64,000 nt of DNA from Prescottella defluvii (GCF_000738775.1 NZ_JPOC01000022.1:108798-172797), one strand, 5' to 3'; positions 52,340 through 61,136 are shown, counted from the first letter of the stretch. Made by a program: numbers and translations. The notes: a model not told the origin generated them from the letters alone.

Positions 52340-52855
52340 ATGGCAAGCACCACCATGCACGCGGGCTCGGCCACCCACGCCCACACCAGGTCGACCGCCA
52401 CCGGATGGACGATCAGCGGTGTCGGATTCGCTCGGATCCTCTACGGCGCTCTTCCCCTGGCGCTCCTCGCCAACGGATTCGCGGCAGGTACCGGTCTCGC
52501 GACCCCGGCACTCACGACGCTGGGGATCGTGTTCGTCATCCACGGCATCGCCCTCACCGCACTGGCGGGAGTGCTCACCGACAGTGACATCGCCGCGGCG
52601 GTCGCAGTAACGCTCGACGCCCTCGTCGCCGCCGGCGCGGTGGTGCTACTGGCCGCCGGATGGAACCACTTCACCGCCGAGGCAGGACTGATAGTGCTCG
52701 GCGCGGTTGCCGTGGCCGCCCTGTCCGCTGTCGTCGTCGCCCTGGCGGTCACCATGACGACACGCCGAGGCCGGGCCGATCCCTCCTCGGATCGAGTCCC
52801 GGCCCCGTTGCCGCGCAGTCGCTCTCAGTGGACCACCGGGCACTTGCCGGCGTAG
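52340..52855 (+). CDS. Four-helix membrane protein, unknown
   Basis: 171 residues from the ATG at 52340 with GAGGTGAG upstream. After a Thr/His-rich head (STTMHAGSATHAHTRSTATG), hydrophobic segments run at about 27-48, 53-75, 80-105 and 113-137, ending in a basic, Pro/Arg-rich tail. No family recognised. It is divergent from the LuxR gene by 114 bases and overlaps the 3' end of the convergent P450 gene by 31 bases. The overlap falls in the tail, so both proteins may still be complete. Confidence 0.7.
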   Translation: MASTTMHAGSATHAHTRSTATGWTISGVGFARILYGALPLALLANGFAAGTGLATPALTTLGIVFVIHGIALTALAGVLTDSDIAAAVAVTLDALVAAGAVVLLAAGWNHFTAEAGLIVLGAVAVAALSAVVVALAVTMTTRRGRADPSSDRVPAPLPRSRSQWTTGHLPA

Positions 52856-54075
52856 TCCACCTGGAGTTCCTTGATGCCGTTGATCCACCCCGACCGCAGC
52901 CGCCGCGGATCCCCGAGCTTGGTGATGTCGGGCATGTGGTCGGCGATCGCATTGAACATCAACTCGATCTCCATGCGCGCCAGATTCGCACCGATGCAGT
53001 AGTGCGCGCCGGTGCCACCGAAACTGAGGTGGTCGTTGTCGGCTCGCGTGATGTCGAATCGTGTGGGGTTGTCGAACACGTCCTCGTCGTAGTTGGCGGA
53101 CGAGTAGAACATCACGACCCGGTCGCCCTTGCGGATCTGCCGGCCGCCGAGTTCGGTGTCGGACAACGCGGTTCGCTGGAATCCGACGACCGGGGTGGCC
53201 CAGCGGATGATCTCGTCGACCGCGGTGGCCGGACGTTCCCGCCGGTACAACTCCCACTGGTCGGGGTTGTCCATGAAGGCGAGGATCCCGTGGGTGATGG
53301 CATTGCGGGTGGTCTCGTTGCCGGCAACCGCGAGCAGCAGCACGAAGAACCCGAACTCCTCGGAGGCCAGCGCATCGCCGTCGATGTCGGCCTCGACGAG
53401 CTGGGTGACGATGTCCTGCGCGGGACACTTGCGCCGCTCCTCCGCCATCGCGTACGAGTAGGCGAGGATCTCCGCGGACGCCGTCGCGGACTCCTGCGCG
53501 AACTCCGGATCGTCGTAGCCCATCATCTGGTTGGACCAGTCGAAGATCTTGTGCCGGTCCTCCTGCGGCACACCGATCAACTCCGCGATGGCCTGCAGCG
53601 GCAACTCGCACGCCACCTGTTCGACGAAGTCACCCGAGCCGGCGGCAACCGCCTGCTGGACGATCTGCTCCGCCCGCGCCTTCAGCGCCGGACGCAGACT
53701 CTGGACGGCGCGCGGGGTGAAGCCGCGGGCGATGACCTTGCGCAGCTTGGTGTGCTCGGGCGCGTCCTTGTTGATCAGCAGGTGCCGCATCATCTCGACG
53801 GTCTCGCGGGGCATGTCGTCACCGAAGCGGGCGATCGCGGTGTTCTCCCACGTCGAGAACACCTCACTGTTGCGGGAGACCTCCTTGACGTCCTCGTGCC
53901 TGGTCACCGCCCAGTAGCCCTCGTCGGCGTATCCGCCCTTCGTCGGCGGCTGCTCCACCCACCAGACCGGAGCAGACCGGCGCAGCGCGGCGAACTCCGC
54001 GATCGGTAGTCGCTGCTCGTACACATCGGGGTCGGTGAAGTCGAAACCCTCGGGGACACCGGGAACTGTTGCCAC
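52825..54075 (-). CDS. Cytochrome P450, CYP125-like
   Basis: 416 residues from a GTG at 54075, with AAGGAG seven bases before it. P450 signatures: AGNETTRNAI on helix I, DEIIRWATPVV with the ExxR motif, and FGGTGAHYCIGANLAR with heme ligand Cys360. Long stretches recall CYP125A1 of M. tuberculosis (FVEQVACELPLQAIAELIGV, PQEDRHKIFDWSNQM, LRSGWINGIKELQVDYAGK), the steroid C26/C27 hydroxylase that starts cholesterol side-chain oxidation. No other sterol genes are in view, so it may be a paralogue with another substrate. Redox partners are not encoded nearby. Confidence 0.9.
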   Translation of the reverse strand: MATVPGVPEGFDFTDPDVYEQRLPIAEFAALRRSAPVWWVEQPPTKGGYADEGYWAVTRHEDVKEVSRNSEVFSTWENTAIARFGDDMPRETVEMMRHLLINKDAPEHTKLRKVIARGFTPRAVQSLRPALKARAEQIVQQAVAAGSGDFVEQVACELPLQAIAELIGVPQEDRHKIFDWSNQMMGYDDPEFAQESATASAEILAYSYAMAEERRKCPAQDIVTQLVEADIDGDALASEEFGFFVLLLAVAGNETTRNAITHGILAFMDNPDQWELYRRERPATAVDEIIRWATPVVGFQRTALSDTELGGRQIRKGDRVVMFYSSANYDEDVFDNPTRFDITRADNDHLSFGGTGAHYCIGANLARMEIELMFNAIADHMPDITKLGDPRRLRSGWINGIKELQVDYAGKCPVVH

Positions 54076-54282
54076 GCCATGCTCCTTCGCTCGGGGACAT
54101 CGCCGACCACATTCGGCGTCCGCACATCCCATCGTCACACGGCCATCGGCGATGCCGCTTGGACTCTTCGGACAGCGAACCGGGGGAAAGTTGTGCAACC
54201 CGCACATGCCCGCCGGAGATTGCCGCCGGGAACCGCAGGAGACGAACGTGCCCAACCCCCGGAATCCGGCCGGGTGGTCCTT

Positions 54283-54534
54283 TCACCGGACCGGGCGGCC
54301 GCGCCGGTACTCGCGGCCACCCCACACCCCGGTCTGGCCGGTGGTGGCCGCATAGGCGCCGCACGCGGCGGCGATGGGGCAGCGGGCGCAGACGCGGGCG
54401 GCGTAGTCGAAGTCCTCGCTCGGATCCGGGAACCAGCGGTCAGGGTGGCAGTCGCCTCGGCAGGCGGCGACATCCCAGTCGGTGGTGTCGTCGGTGACCG
54501 ACAGCAGGTCAGCCAAGGTCATCATGGTGGTCAT
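54283..54534 (-). CDS. WhiB-family iron-sulfur regulator
   Basis: 83 residues. Conserved cysteines at 25 (or 29), 49, 52 and 58 (C...C-x2-C-x5-C) bind a [4Fe-4S] cluster; GVWGG at 69-73 is the family turn, followed by a short basic tail YRRGRPVR. WhiB proteins act with the primary sigma factor in actinobacteria, sensing redox or nitric oxide. An extra Cys29 close to Cys25 is worth noting. It lies 25 bases after the HNH gene on the same strand. The subclass (WhiB1-7) cannot be fixed by eye. Confidence 0.92.
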   Translation of the reverse strand: MTTMMTLADLLSVTDDTTDWDVAACRGDCHPDRWFPDPSEDFDYAARVCARCPIAAACGAYAATTGQTGVWGGREYRRGRPVR

Positions 54535-54559
54535 CGAATGTGCCTCCTCTCAAGGCGAT

Positions 54560-55102
54560 TCACGGTGCCGGGGTCAGGTCGCGCCAGATCGCACGCTGGC
54601 GTTTGGCGTCGTCTCGGGGTGCCCGCGGCTGCCACAGCATCGGCATGCCGGCCTCCTCGGGGGTGCGATCGGCCTTGCGGCCGTTGCAGTCCGCGCAGGC
54701 GGCGACGAGGTTGCCGTAGGTGTCACCACCGCCGCGGCTCTTGGGGAACACGTGGTCGACCGTGCGGGCACCGCCGCGGCCGCAGTACGCGCACCGGTAG
54801 TGGTCGCGCACCAGGATCGCCGGGAACGTCGCACGGGAGTCGTCGTCGACCACCGGCCGGGGCGGGGTGTGGACGTACTCGAGTAGCTGAATGGTGCGGG
54901 GAAGCGGGATCGCGACGTGCTGGGAGCGCACCACGAACCGCGGCGTGTGCTCGACGAGCGTGACCGCGAGCTCTTCGGCGACCAGCACCACCGCGCGTGC
55001 GGCGGGTACGACGTCGAAGTCCTCGTACGTGGCATTGAGCACGTGCACGCGGGTATTCATCCAGGTGCGCGCGGTGATCGCGGTGGGGGATGTGCGGGCC
55101 AT
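54560..55102 (-). CDS. HNH endonuclease
   Basis: 180 residues from an ATG at 55102, the best of several in-frame starts (55219, 55120 and 55060 are alternatives) because GATGAGG lies upstream. The C-terminal HNH domain is complete: YRCAYCGRGGARTVDHVFPK, SRGGGDTYGNLVAACADCNG, RKADRTPEEAG, with two CxxC zinc pairs and the DH catalytic pair. The N-terminal half (VHVLNATYEDFDVVPAARA and on) is typical of a widespread actinobacterial group of free-standing HNH proteins. It probably nicks DNA; a defence or repair role is unproved. Followed by whiB. Confidence 0.9.
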   Translation of the reverse strand: MARTSPTAITARTWMNTRVHVLNATYEDFDVVPAARAVVLVAEELAVTLVEHTPRFVVRSQHVAIPLPRTIQLLEYVHTPPRPVVDDDSRATFPAILVRDHYRCAYCGRGGARTVDHVFPKSRGGGDTYGNLVAACADCNGRKADRTPEEAGMPMLWQPRAPRDDAKRQRAIWRDLTPAP

Positions 55103-55237
55103 GACAATCGACAACCTCATCTCGTGGGGAGTGGCGGGTTCTCGAGGTGTGCAGCCCGTTGCGTGGCCTGGGTCGGCCATCAGGTCACCGGATGGTGGCC
55201 GGGGGTTCGGGGCGCGCACGCCCCGAGAGGAGGGGCG

Positions 55238-55342
55238 TCAGAGGACGCGGAATCCGGCTGTGATGCCGGGCTTTTCAGCGGTCCGGTCCAGGCGCTGAAT
55301 CAGCGGATGCTGCATGCACAATGAATACGTGTAGGTGTTCAT
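55238..55342 (-). CDS. Small 34-residue peptide gene
   Basis: It begins ATG at 55342 with AGGAAGGAA eight bases upstream, a stronger ribosome site than most in this window. The peptide starts MNTYTYSLCMQHPLIQRLDR and ends GITAGFRVL. No signal or membrane helix. It lies 135 bases ahead of the HNH gene on the same strand. I know no family. The strong site, and codons unlike the overlapping frames, make it a plausible real small protein, or a leader peptide for the HNH-whiB transcript. Confidence 0.45.
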   Translation of the reverse strand: MNTYTYSLCMQHPLIQRLDRTAEKPGITAGFRVL

Positions 55343-55608
55343 CCGACTGTTCCTTCCTGATCGCATGGCCGGTTCCGGATCACCAGTGTGCCACGACTCG
55401 CCGCAACCATGCCGGAATTTTTCGTCGAACGCGGGTCGACCCGCCTCCCCGAGGATGGTCAGGAACCTTGTTGCGCCCCAGCACATCTGAATCGTGCCGG
55501 GGTCTCAGCCGTGCGCGGATGCTCGTGACGGGGCCGGCGTGCGACCTGCCGAACAGGCGAGGCCCCGTCGCAGATGCGACGGGGCCTCCACCCTCCCTGA
55601 GGGGTGTC

Positions 55609-57732
55609 CTACAGCGTGGTGGCGGTCTTCCAGGCCGAGTGCATTGCGCCTTCGATGTAGTCGACCGATCCGGCGTCGCCGACGACACGGACCTCGACAC
55701 CGGACGCAGAGAGTTCCTCCGCGAGTGGCGCTGCCGCGGACACGCCGGTGGCGACGATCACCATCGAGGCCCGCACCGACAGCGTTTCCCCGCCGGCAAT
55801 GAACTCGACGGTCTTGCGGGTGATCCGCGTCAACGTGGCGTTGCGGTGGATGTTGACTCCGTTTTCACGGGCATGCTTGACCGCGGTCCACCGGCGCGGC
55901 ATAGCCATCGGGACGCCCAGTTGTCCGCCCTCGGCGACGAGGGTGACGCGGCTGCCGCGTTCGGCGAGGAACTCGGCCAGCTCGAGGCCGACGAGGGATC
56001 CGCCGACCACGACGACGTTGCGGGTCATCGGCAAGAACTTCAGGAACTTGCTGCTGAGGAACCGGATCTTGTCGGGGCTCTTGGTGATTCCGGTGAGGCC
56101 GCCGAGCCGGCCCATCAGTCGCAGCCACGGAGATTGGCCGGTTACGTCGCCGGACCCGGTCATGAGCGCGCGCATGGTGTCACCGGTGTGCACGTGCGGC
56201 AGGTCGCCGCCCGGGACGGCGGGGCGTTCACGGACGGCACCGGTCGCGACGACGACCGCGTCGGGCGAGAGCGCACGGACGGACTCCGCGGTGGCTGTGG
56301 CGTTGAGCCGGATGTCGATACCGAGGCGAGCGGCCTCGTTCTTCAGCCAGTTCAGCAGCCGCCCGTTGTCGGGGGTGGTCAGCGTGGAGAACCACAAGGT
56401 GCCGCCGACCCGGTCGGCCTTCTCGAGCACGGTGACGCGGTGCCCGCGTTCGGCGGCGATGCGCGCAGACTCGAGGCCTCCCGGGCCGGAGCCGACGACG
56501 ACGACGTGCTTGCGTGCCTTCACAGCGGGGAACGGCAGCAGGGTTTCGTTGCCGAGGGCCGGGTTGACCGCGCACAGAGGCGTGTCGTCCCAGAAGTTCT
56601 CCTGCACGCACACGTAGCAGTTGATGCAGGGGCGAACCCGCTCGGGCGTACCGGCTTTGAGCTTGTTCACTACATCGGGGTCGGCGAGCAGCTGACGGCC
56701 CATCGCGACGAAGTCGGTGCGTCCTTCGGCGATCATCTTCTCACCGACCTCAGGCAGCATGCGGCCGACGGTGATGACCGGGACCGACACGGCGTGCTTG
56801 ATGACGGTTGCGTTGTCGGTGTAGAAGCCGACCTTGTTCGGCAGCGGGCCGTCGGTGAAGTTCGCGAATGCGTTGAGGGCGGTGCCGGTGACATGGATCG
56901 CGTCGGCACCAGCCTGCTCGAGCAGTACCGCCGCGGCGGCCGCTTCGCCGGGTGCCATGCCTCCGGATTCGCCGTATTCCTGACCCGCCAACCGCACGAT
57001 CACCGCGAGACCGTCGCCGACCGCGGCCTTGACCGCGCGCACGACCTCGCACGCGAGTCGCGCCCGGTTCTCGAGCGAGCCGCCGTACTCGTCGGCGCGC
57101 TGGTTCGAGTAGCTGCTGAGGAACCCGCCGAGGACGTAGTTGTGGGCGCAGTGGATTTCCACCGCGTCACCGCCGGCCTTCTCCACTCGGACGGCCGCCT
57201 CGGCGAACATTCGGACCAGCCAGTTCAGGTCGTCCTTCGTGGCTTCATGGTAGGTCGGCTTGTTGCCGCCCTGGATGGCGGCCATCTTCTTCAGTTCCGC
57301 CGGCGTGCAGTCGATCATCGCGCGCATGTCACTCGGCGGCTTGGGCTGCGAGGGGACGAGCATCGGGCGGTCTTCGAGAGTGTCGATCCGGGCGACCCTG
57401 CCGTGATGGGTCATCTGGACACACAGCTTGCTACCGGTCTCGTGGACGGCGTCGGCGAGCGCCTTCAGGCCCGGAATGAACCGATCCTCCGACAAGCCCG
57501 GTTCTTTCTCGCTGGCACAACCGAGCGGATACGCGACCGCGCAGCAGCCGGTGATGATCATTCCGGTGCCGCCGGCGGCGCGGGTGGCGAAGTGCTCGAT
57601 GTCGGGCTGGTGGATCTCACCGTCCTCGCACAGGTTCATGTCCATGGCTGCGAGCACCACCCGGTTGTCGAGGGTGATCGGGCCTATGGCGCCGGGGGCA
57701 AGGAGATGGGCGAAGGTCTGGGTCTCACTCAT
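55609..57732 (-). CDS. NADH:flavin oxidoreductase / 2,4-dienoyl-CoA reductase-type protein
   Basis: 707 residues, the size of FadH-like reductases. Residues about 1-370 form the old-yellow-enzyme TIM barrel (VQMTHHGRVARI, GGDAVEIHCAHNYVLGGFLS, FVAMGRQLLADPD). The iron-sulfur cysteines are in RPCINCYVCVQENF and the cysteine of TPLCAVNP. Residues about 395-700 bind FAD and NAD(P) (VVVVGSGPGGLESARIAAER and VVVVGGSLVGLELAEFLAER). Family reaction: NADPH-dependent reduction of enoyl or dienoyl groups, or demethylation. It follows a TetR gene on the same strand by 113 bases. Natural substrate unknown. Confidence 0.93.
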   Translation of the reverse strand: MSETQTFAHLLAPGAIGPITLDNRVVLAAMDMNLCEDGEIHQPDIEHFATRAAGGTGMIITGCCAVAYPLGCASEKEPGLSEDRFIPGLKALADAVHETGSKLCVQMTHHGRVARIDTLEDRPMLVPSQPKPPSDMRAMIDCTPAELKKMAAIQGGNKPTYHEATKDDLNWLVRMFAEAAVRVEKAGGDAVEIHCAHNYVLGGFLSSYSNQRADEYGGSLENRARLACEVVRAVKAAVGDGLAVIVRLAGQEYGESGGMAPGEAAAAAVLLEQAGADAIHVTGTALNAFANFTDGPLPNKVGFYTDNATVIKHAVSVPVITVGRMLPEVGEKMIAEGRTDFVAMGRQLLADPDVVNKLKAGTPERVRPCINCYVCVQENFWDDTPLCAVNPALGNETLLPFPAVKARKHVVVVGSGPGGLESARIAAERGHRVTVLEKADRVGGTLWFSTLTTPDNGRLLNWLKNEAARLGIDIRLNATATAESVRALSPDAVVVATGAVRERPAVPGGDLPHVHTGDTMRALMTGSGDVTGQSPWLRLMGRLGGLTGITKSPDKIRFLSSKFLKFLPMTRNVVVVGGSLVGLELAEFLAERGSRVTLVAEGGQLGVPMAMPRRWTAVKHARENGVNIHRNATLTRITRKTVEFIAGGETLSVRASMVIVATGVSAAAPLAEELSASGVEVRVVGDAGSVDYIEGAMHSAWKTATTL

Positions 57733-57845
57733 GAGGGAAGCAATTCCTGGGGATAGGCGAATAAACTCGAGATGGATCGAACGGCGTTGTGCAACAAGGG
57801 CGGATGTGCGCACCCGGTCGGGTATCGGTGGACGCTCGGCGACAT

Positions 57846-58421
57846 TCAGATGAGGGCCTGCAGAGCGTCGCCGTAGCGTTCGACGATGGCGTCGATCGGC
57901 GCTGCCAGCAGCCAGGGACTTTCGACGACATACAGGGCGGTCATCAACCCCGACAACTGCGCTGCGAGCAGGTGGGCGCGCAACTCGGCATCGTCACCAT
58001 CGAGGCGCGGCACCAGAGGAGCGATGAGCATCTGTTCGATCGCCTCCTGCAGGTGCTCGCGGACGGCAGGGCGATCCGACGCGCGCACGAGCGCGGCGTA
58101 AATAGCATTGGATTCGCGTGTCTGCTGGGGTCGGGTGCGTCGGACGACGAAGTCCACCAGCGCCCTGCCCAGCCCGTCGAGCGGGCCCTCGACGAGATCG
58201 ACGAACGCGTCCGACATCGTCATGGTCCGCACGAACAGCTTTTCCTTCGAGCCGAAATACCGGATCACCAGCGCAGGGTCGACGCCGGCCTGGCGCGCGA
58301 TATCGCGCACTCCGGTGGCCGCATAGCCCTGTTCGGCGAACAGTTCCGCGGCCGCCGCATGCACGGCGGCGCGATTGTTGGTGGTACCGGTACTGGCACC
58401 GTGCTCGATCTCACCAGACAT
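57846..58421 (-). CDS. TetR-family regulator with phased operators
   Basis: 191 residues from the ATG at 58421 (GAAGGGCAAGG upstream); an ATG nine codons earlier is possible. The helix-turn-helix reads HAAAAELFAEQGYAATGVRD, IARQAGVDPALVIRYFGSKE, in line with the common TetR form; the C-terminal helical domain is TetR_C_18-like. Three GTCAAC-N3-GTTGAC-type sites at 58455-58517 lie between it and the divergent membrane protein. It likely represses itself, the reductase gene behind it, and the membrane protein. Ligand unknown. Confidence 0.9.
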   Translation of the reverse strand: MSGEIEHGASTGTTNNRAAVHAAAAELFAEQGYAATGVRDIARQAGVDPALVIRYFGSKEKLFVRTMTMSDAFVDLVEGPLDGLGRALVDFVVRRTRPQQTRESNAIYAALVRASDRPAVREHLQEAIEQMLIAPLVPRLDGDDAELRAHLLAAQLSGLMTALYVVESPWLLAAPIDAIVERYGDALQALI

Positions 58422-58454
58422 GCCTTGCCCTTCGCTCGCAGTTTCCAACCCCTA

Positions 58455-58517
58455 GTCAACGATGTTGACACCCAAGATGTCAACAGTGTTGACTGCCTCA
58501 CCGTCATCAATGTTGAC
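58455..58517. promoter_or_regulatory. Three operator-like palindromes at exactly 24-base spacing
   Basis: Site 1 is 58455-58469 (GTCAAC GAT GTTGAC), site 2 is 58479-58493 (GTCAAC AGT GTTGAC), and site 3 is 58503-58517 with one degenerate arm (GTCATC AAT GTTGAC). Starts are 24 bases apart each time. They fill most of the gap between the TetR start and the divergent membrane-protein start. Confidence 0.85.
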
Positions 58518-58545
58518 GAGTAGTCATCAGAAAGGGTTGGTGCGC

Positions 58546-59649
58546 ATGCCCGACACTCACCGCCACCGCCATCCCGATTGGGACCAGGCACTCGAGGCCG
58601 ACATCGAAGCGGTCGCCCCGGCCATCGGTCACGACGGCCCGAGCACGTCCCAGACGACCCCCGCCGCCGCTGCCCCGTGGCGCACGATCGTCGAGTCGAT
58701 GGTCTTCCCACTGTTCTTCGCGGTGATGTTCGCGCTGTGCTACGTCAGCGCGTTCCACAATCCGACGCCCCACGATGTCGAGGTCGTCGTGGCCGGACCC
58801 GAGTCTGCAGCGACCACGCTCGTCGAACGCCTCTCCCCCACCGTCGGGGACAAGTTCGCCCTCGAGACCGCAACCGATACCGCGGCAGCACTCGATCGGC
58901 TGCAGAACCGCGAGATCGCCGGTGTCATCGAGCTCGGCGCACCGATGAACGTGCACGTCGCATCCGGTGAGAGCGTGATGACCGTGCAGGCAGTCGAAGG
59001 GCTCGCCCAGCCGCTCGCCGCCGCGCAGGGCGTCGAACTGAATGTCGTCGACCATGCGCCGCTCGCGGCGGACGACCCCACCGGCACCGGCCTGTTCTAC
59101 CTCGTCATGGTCTGCACCATCGTCGGCTACCTCACCATCACCGTGCTCTCCCAGGTGGCGCCGCGGATGCGGCTGCGGCAGCAGCTCGGTGTGCTGGGTG
59201 TGATGTCGGCGATCGGCACGCTCCTCGCCTACCTGATCTCGGCGATCTTCGTCGGCTTCTACGGCGCATCCTTCGCTGCCAGCGTGGCGATGCTCGCCGT
59301 CGTCGTCGCCTACACGATCATCGTCGGCCTGGTCACCATCGTGGTGAACCGCATCTTCGGCAAGGCCGCAATCATGGTCGTGATGGCTCTGATGATCTTC
59401 GTGAACTTCCCGACCGCGGGGGGCGCGTTCCCCGCGGACTTCCTGCCGGGATTCTGGTCGATGCTGAGCAACTTCTGGATCGGCGCAGGCGCTCTGGACG
59501 CCGCCAAGTCGATCATCTACCTCGACGGCGCCGGCGTGGGTCACGGGCTCCTGATCCTGGGCGGGTGGCTCGTCGTCACCGCGGCGCTGCTCGCTCTCAC
59601 GCAGCTACGCAAGCGTGCTGCCGCGCCCGCAACCTCCCAGGCGCACTGA
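58546..59649 (+). CDS. YhgE/ABC-2-like membrane protein (possible exporter permease)
   Basis: 367 residues from the ATG at 58546, with AAAGGG nine bases upstream; a GTG at 58540 is the alternative. An acidic, His-rich head is followed by a first helix (MVFPLFFAVMFALCYVSAF), an outer domain about 80-190 (VEVVVAGPESAATTLVERLS, NREIAGVIELG) and five more helices (FYLVMVCTIVGYLTITVL, AIGTLLAYLISAIFVGFY, VVVAYTIIVGLVTIVVN, and two more). This is the YhgE/Pip or DUF3533 layout, usually export-related. No ATPase adjoins. Divergent from a TetR gene through three palindromes, so probably inducible. Confidence 0.88.
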   Translation: MPDTHRHRHPDWDQALEADIEAVAPAIGHDGPSTSQTTPAAAAPWRTIVESMVFPLFFAVMFALCYVSAFHNPTPHDVEVVVAGPESAATTLVERLSPTVGDKFALETATDTAAALDRLQNREIAGVIELGAPMNVHVASGESVMTVQAVEGLAQPLAAAQGVELNVVDHAPLAADDPTGTGLFYLVMVCTIVGYLTITVLSQVAPRMRLRQQLGVLGVMSAIGTLLAYLISAIFVGFYGASFAASVAMLAVVVAYTIIVGLVTIVVNRIFGKAAIMVVMALMIFVNFPTAGGAFPADFLPGFWSMLSNFWIGAGALDAAKSIIYLDGAGVGHGLLILGGWLVVTAALLALTQLRKRAAAPATSQAH

Positions 59650-59679
59650 TCCGCATATAGAACCGGTTGCCCGCACAGA

Positions 59680-59716
59680 CCGAGCGCCGCCCAGGAACCT
59701 TCCGGGCGGCGCTCGG
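59680..59716 (+). terminator. Hairpin terminator after the membrane protein
   Basis: Arm CCGAGCGCCGCCC (59680-59692) pairs perfectly with 59704-59716, followed by CTTT. It starts 31 bases after the stop of the membrane-protein gene. Confidence 0.85.
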
Positions 59717-59860
59717 CTTTGCAGCATGTCTGACAGATGTCGAGCCCGACGATGGGCGTGGGCAAGACCGTCCCCATATGCGTGGGGTGCCGCCGGTATG
59801 GTTGGCCCCGATACGGGACCGGGGTCTCTGGGCAGCTCCCGCGGAGAAGGGGGTGGCTCG

Positions 59861-60397
59861 GTGGCGACCGGCCTCGGCTTGCGGATCACCCGTCTACGTG
59901 CCCTTATCGACCACCCGGCTACTGGTGATGGTGAGCGGTCGGCCGCGCAGCGCATGCTTGACCGGTTGCTGCCTGAAGCTGGTCGCAGTGTGGTCGGCGA
60001 TCGGGTCTACGGCGGGAGATACGGTCACGCTGGACGACACGCGAGCCTGCCGCGGATTGTGGAACTGATCGATGCGGATATCGCGTTCGCTCGGACGTTC
60101 ACGCGGCCGGGGTCTGCTGCTGAAGTGGCTGTGTACAGTCCCCTCCGTGACGCTCCCGCAGAGGTCACGTATGCCGTCGACTCACCGTCCGACGGCACGA
60201 TCGTCATCACGATCGAAGCAGTTCCTGCGGGTTGGGGATGGGACCGAGAGGACGGTGTCGAGACCGTCAGCCCAGCACTCCAGGCACTCGCTGATGAACT
60301 GGCGGAGATCATGAATCGCTACAACCGTGACGGCTCGGATGTCGGCAAGAGGTTCTTCGGCACTGTTCGTGCACAGGGCGTCACACTGGTGTGGTAG
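59861..60397 (+). CDS. Hypothetical protein with possible DUF2786-like head
   Basis: 178 residues from a GTG at 59861 preceded by GGAGAAGGGGG. The head (ITRLRALIDHPATGDGERSA, AQRMLDRLLPEAG) recalls the DUF2786 pattern of short helices seen in phage and mobile-element proteins; the rest (VPAGWGWDREDGVETVSPAL and on) is unknown to me. Soluble. The frame is open upstream to 59615 but crosses the terminator, so the longer form is rejected. No phage genes adjoin, so an isolated mobile-origin gene is only a guess. Confidence 0.55.
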   Translation: MATGLGLRITRLRALIDHPATGDGERSAAQRMLDRLLPEAGRSVVGDRVYGGRYGHAGRHASLPRIVELIDADIAFARTFTRPGSAAEVAVYSPLRDAPAEVTYAVDSPSDGTIVITIEAVPAGWGWDREDGVETVSPALQALADELAEIMNRYNRDGSDVGKRFFGTVRAQGVTLVW

Positions 60398-60503
60398 CTG
60401 GTGGAATCGGCAACGACCGCAACATATTCCCGGACGCGTCTCCGATCACCCAAGCAAAGGAGCCGTGACAAAGAACTTGCGCCCCAGCCCGGCCCGGGCC
60501 GCG

Positions 60504-60890
60504 CTAGCCGGTCATCGCTCCGATGGCCCCCGTGAAGTAGGGCACCAGCCAGATCGTCCACACGGCCAGGCTGAACTGGTGGAACTTCGCCTTCTCGGAG
60601 GGACGATCACGGAGCAGGACGATGACGGCCCACACCAGGTGAATGGCCATGAGCACGATGGCCACTCCTCCGGTGACGATCATGATCCTGTCGAAGGTGG
60701 ATGTTCCGGTTTCCGTTGACTCGTCGGAGATTCGGCTCATCAGGAAGGTGCCGGTGGCGTCGCAGACCAGGCCGAGCGCGAAGGCGCCGGCATGCCACCA
60801 CTTCAGGGTCTTCTGGATGCGTTCCGACCACACGCCGACGGAGTAGAACACCAGGGCAAACGTGATGACGATGATCGCGGTGGCCAGCAT
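60504..60890 (-). CDS. HsmA-family membrane protein
   Basis: 128 residues with four hydrophobic segments: AIIVITFALVFYSVGVW, WHAGAFALGLVCDATGTFLM, IMIVTGGVAIVLMAIHLVWA and LAVWTIWLVPYFTGAIGAM. The pattern WHAGAFALGLVCDATGT and HLVWAVIVL matches the HsmA (TIGR03987) family as I recall it; its job is not well known. Inner membrane. It is downstream of the alcohol-dehydrogenase scrap on the same strand and converges on the hypothetical at 59861. Complete. Confidence 0.75.
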   Translation of the reverse strand: MLATAIIVITFALVFYSVGVWSERIQKTLKWWHAGAFALGLVCDATGTFLMSRISDESTETGTSTFDRIMIVTGGVAIVLMAIHLVWAVIVLLRDRPSEKAKFHQFSLAVWTIWLVPYFTGAIGAMTG

Positions 60891-60899
60891 TCCCCGAGG

Positions 60900-61136
60900 C
60901 TAGCCGGGGCTTGATGCCGATCCGCGACGCCTCGCCGCGACGCGCTCCGGGGTGCGCCGCGGGAGGCCCCGCTGTATGACTCCGCTATCGAGTTCGTCGA
61001 TCACACCGACGGATTCGACTCCGGGCACGGTGGGCAACTCCGGGATGAAGCCGTATCGGCCGCGGATGGCGTGCAGGTCGCCGGCATGGACGGGTACGGC
61101 GAGCACCCGGACCGTACCGCCAGCAGCGGCGGCCAC
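60900..61136 (-). pseudogene. Quinone-oxidoreductase/alcohol dehydrogenase remnant
   Basis: From about 61110 the minus strand reads VLAVPVHAGDLHAIRGRYGF, IPELPTVPGVESVGVIDELD, which is the start of an MDR-family (zinc-type alcohol dehydrogenase or quinone oxidoreductase) protein just after its usual KVLAxxVxxxDL opening. It then dissolves into Arg-rich text and stops at 60900. Some 270 residues of the normal 330 are missing. It lies out of frame with, and under the tail of, the membrane protein 61001-61879. Confidence 0.75.

Noticed and set aside
58507..59544. Minus-strand frame of 345 codons opposite the YhgE-like gene
   Set aside because: Highly acidic/His shadow text; the plus strand has clear membrane helices and a ribosome site.
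59861..60397. Prophage or phage-remnant island
   Set aside because: Only one possibly DUF2786-like gene; no integrase, capsid or attachment repeats in the flanks.
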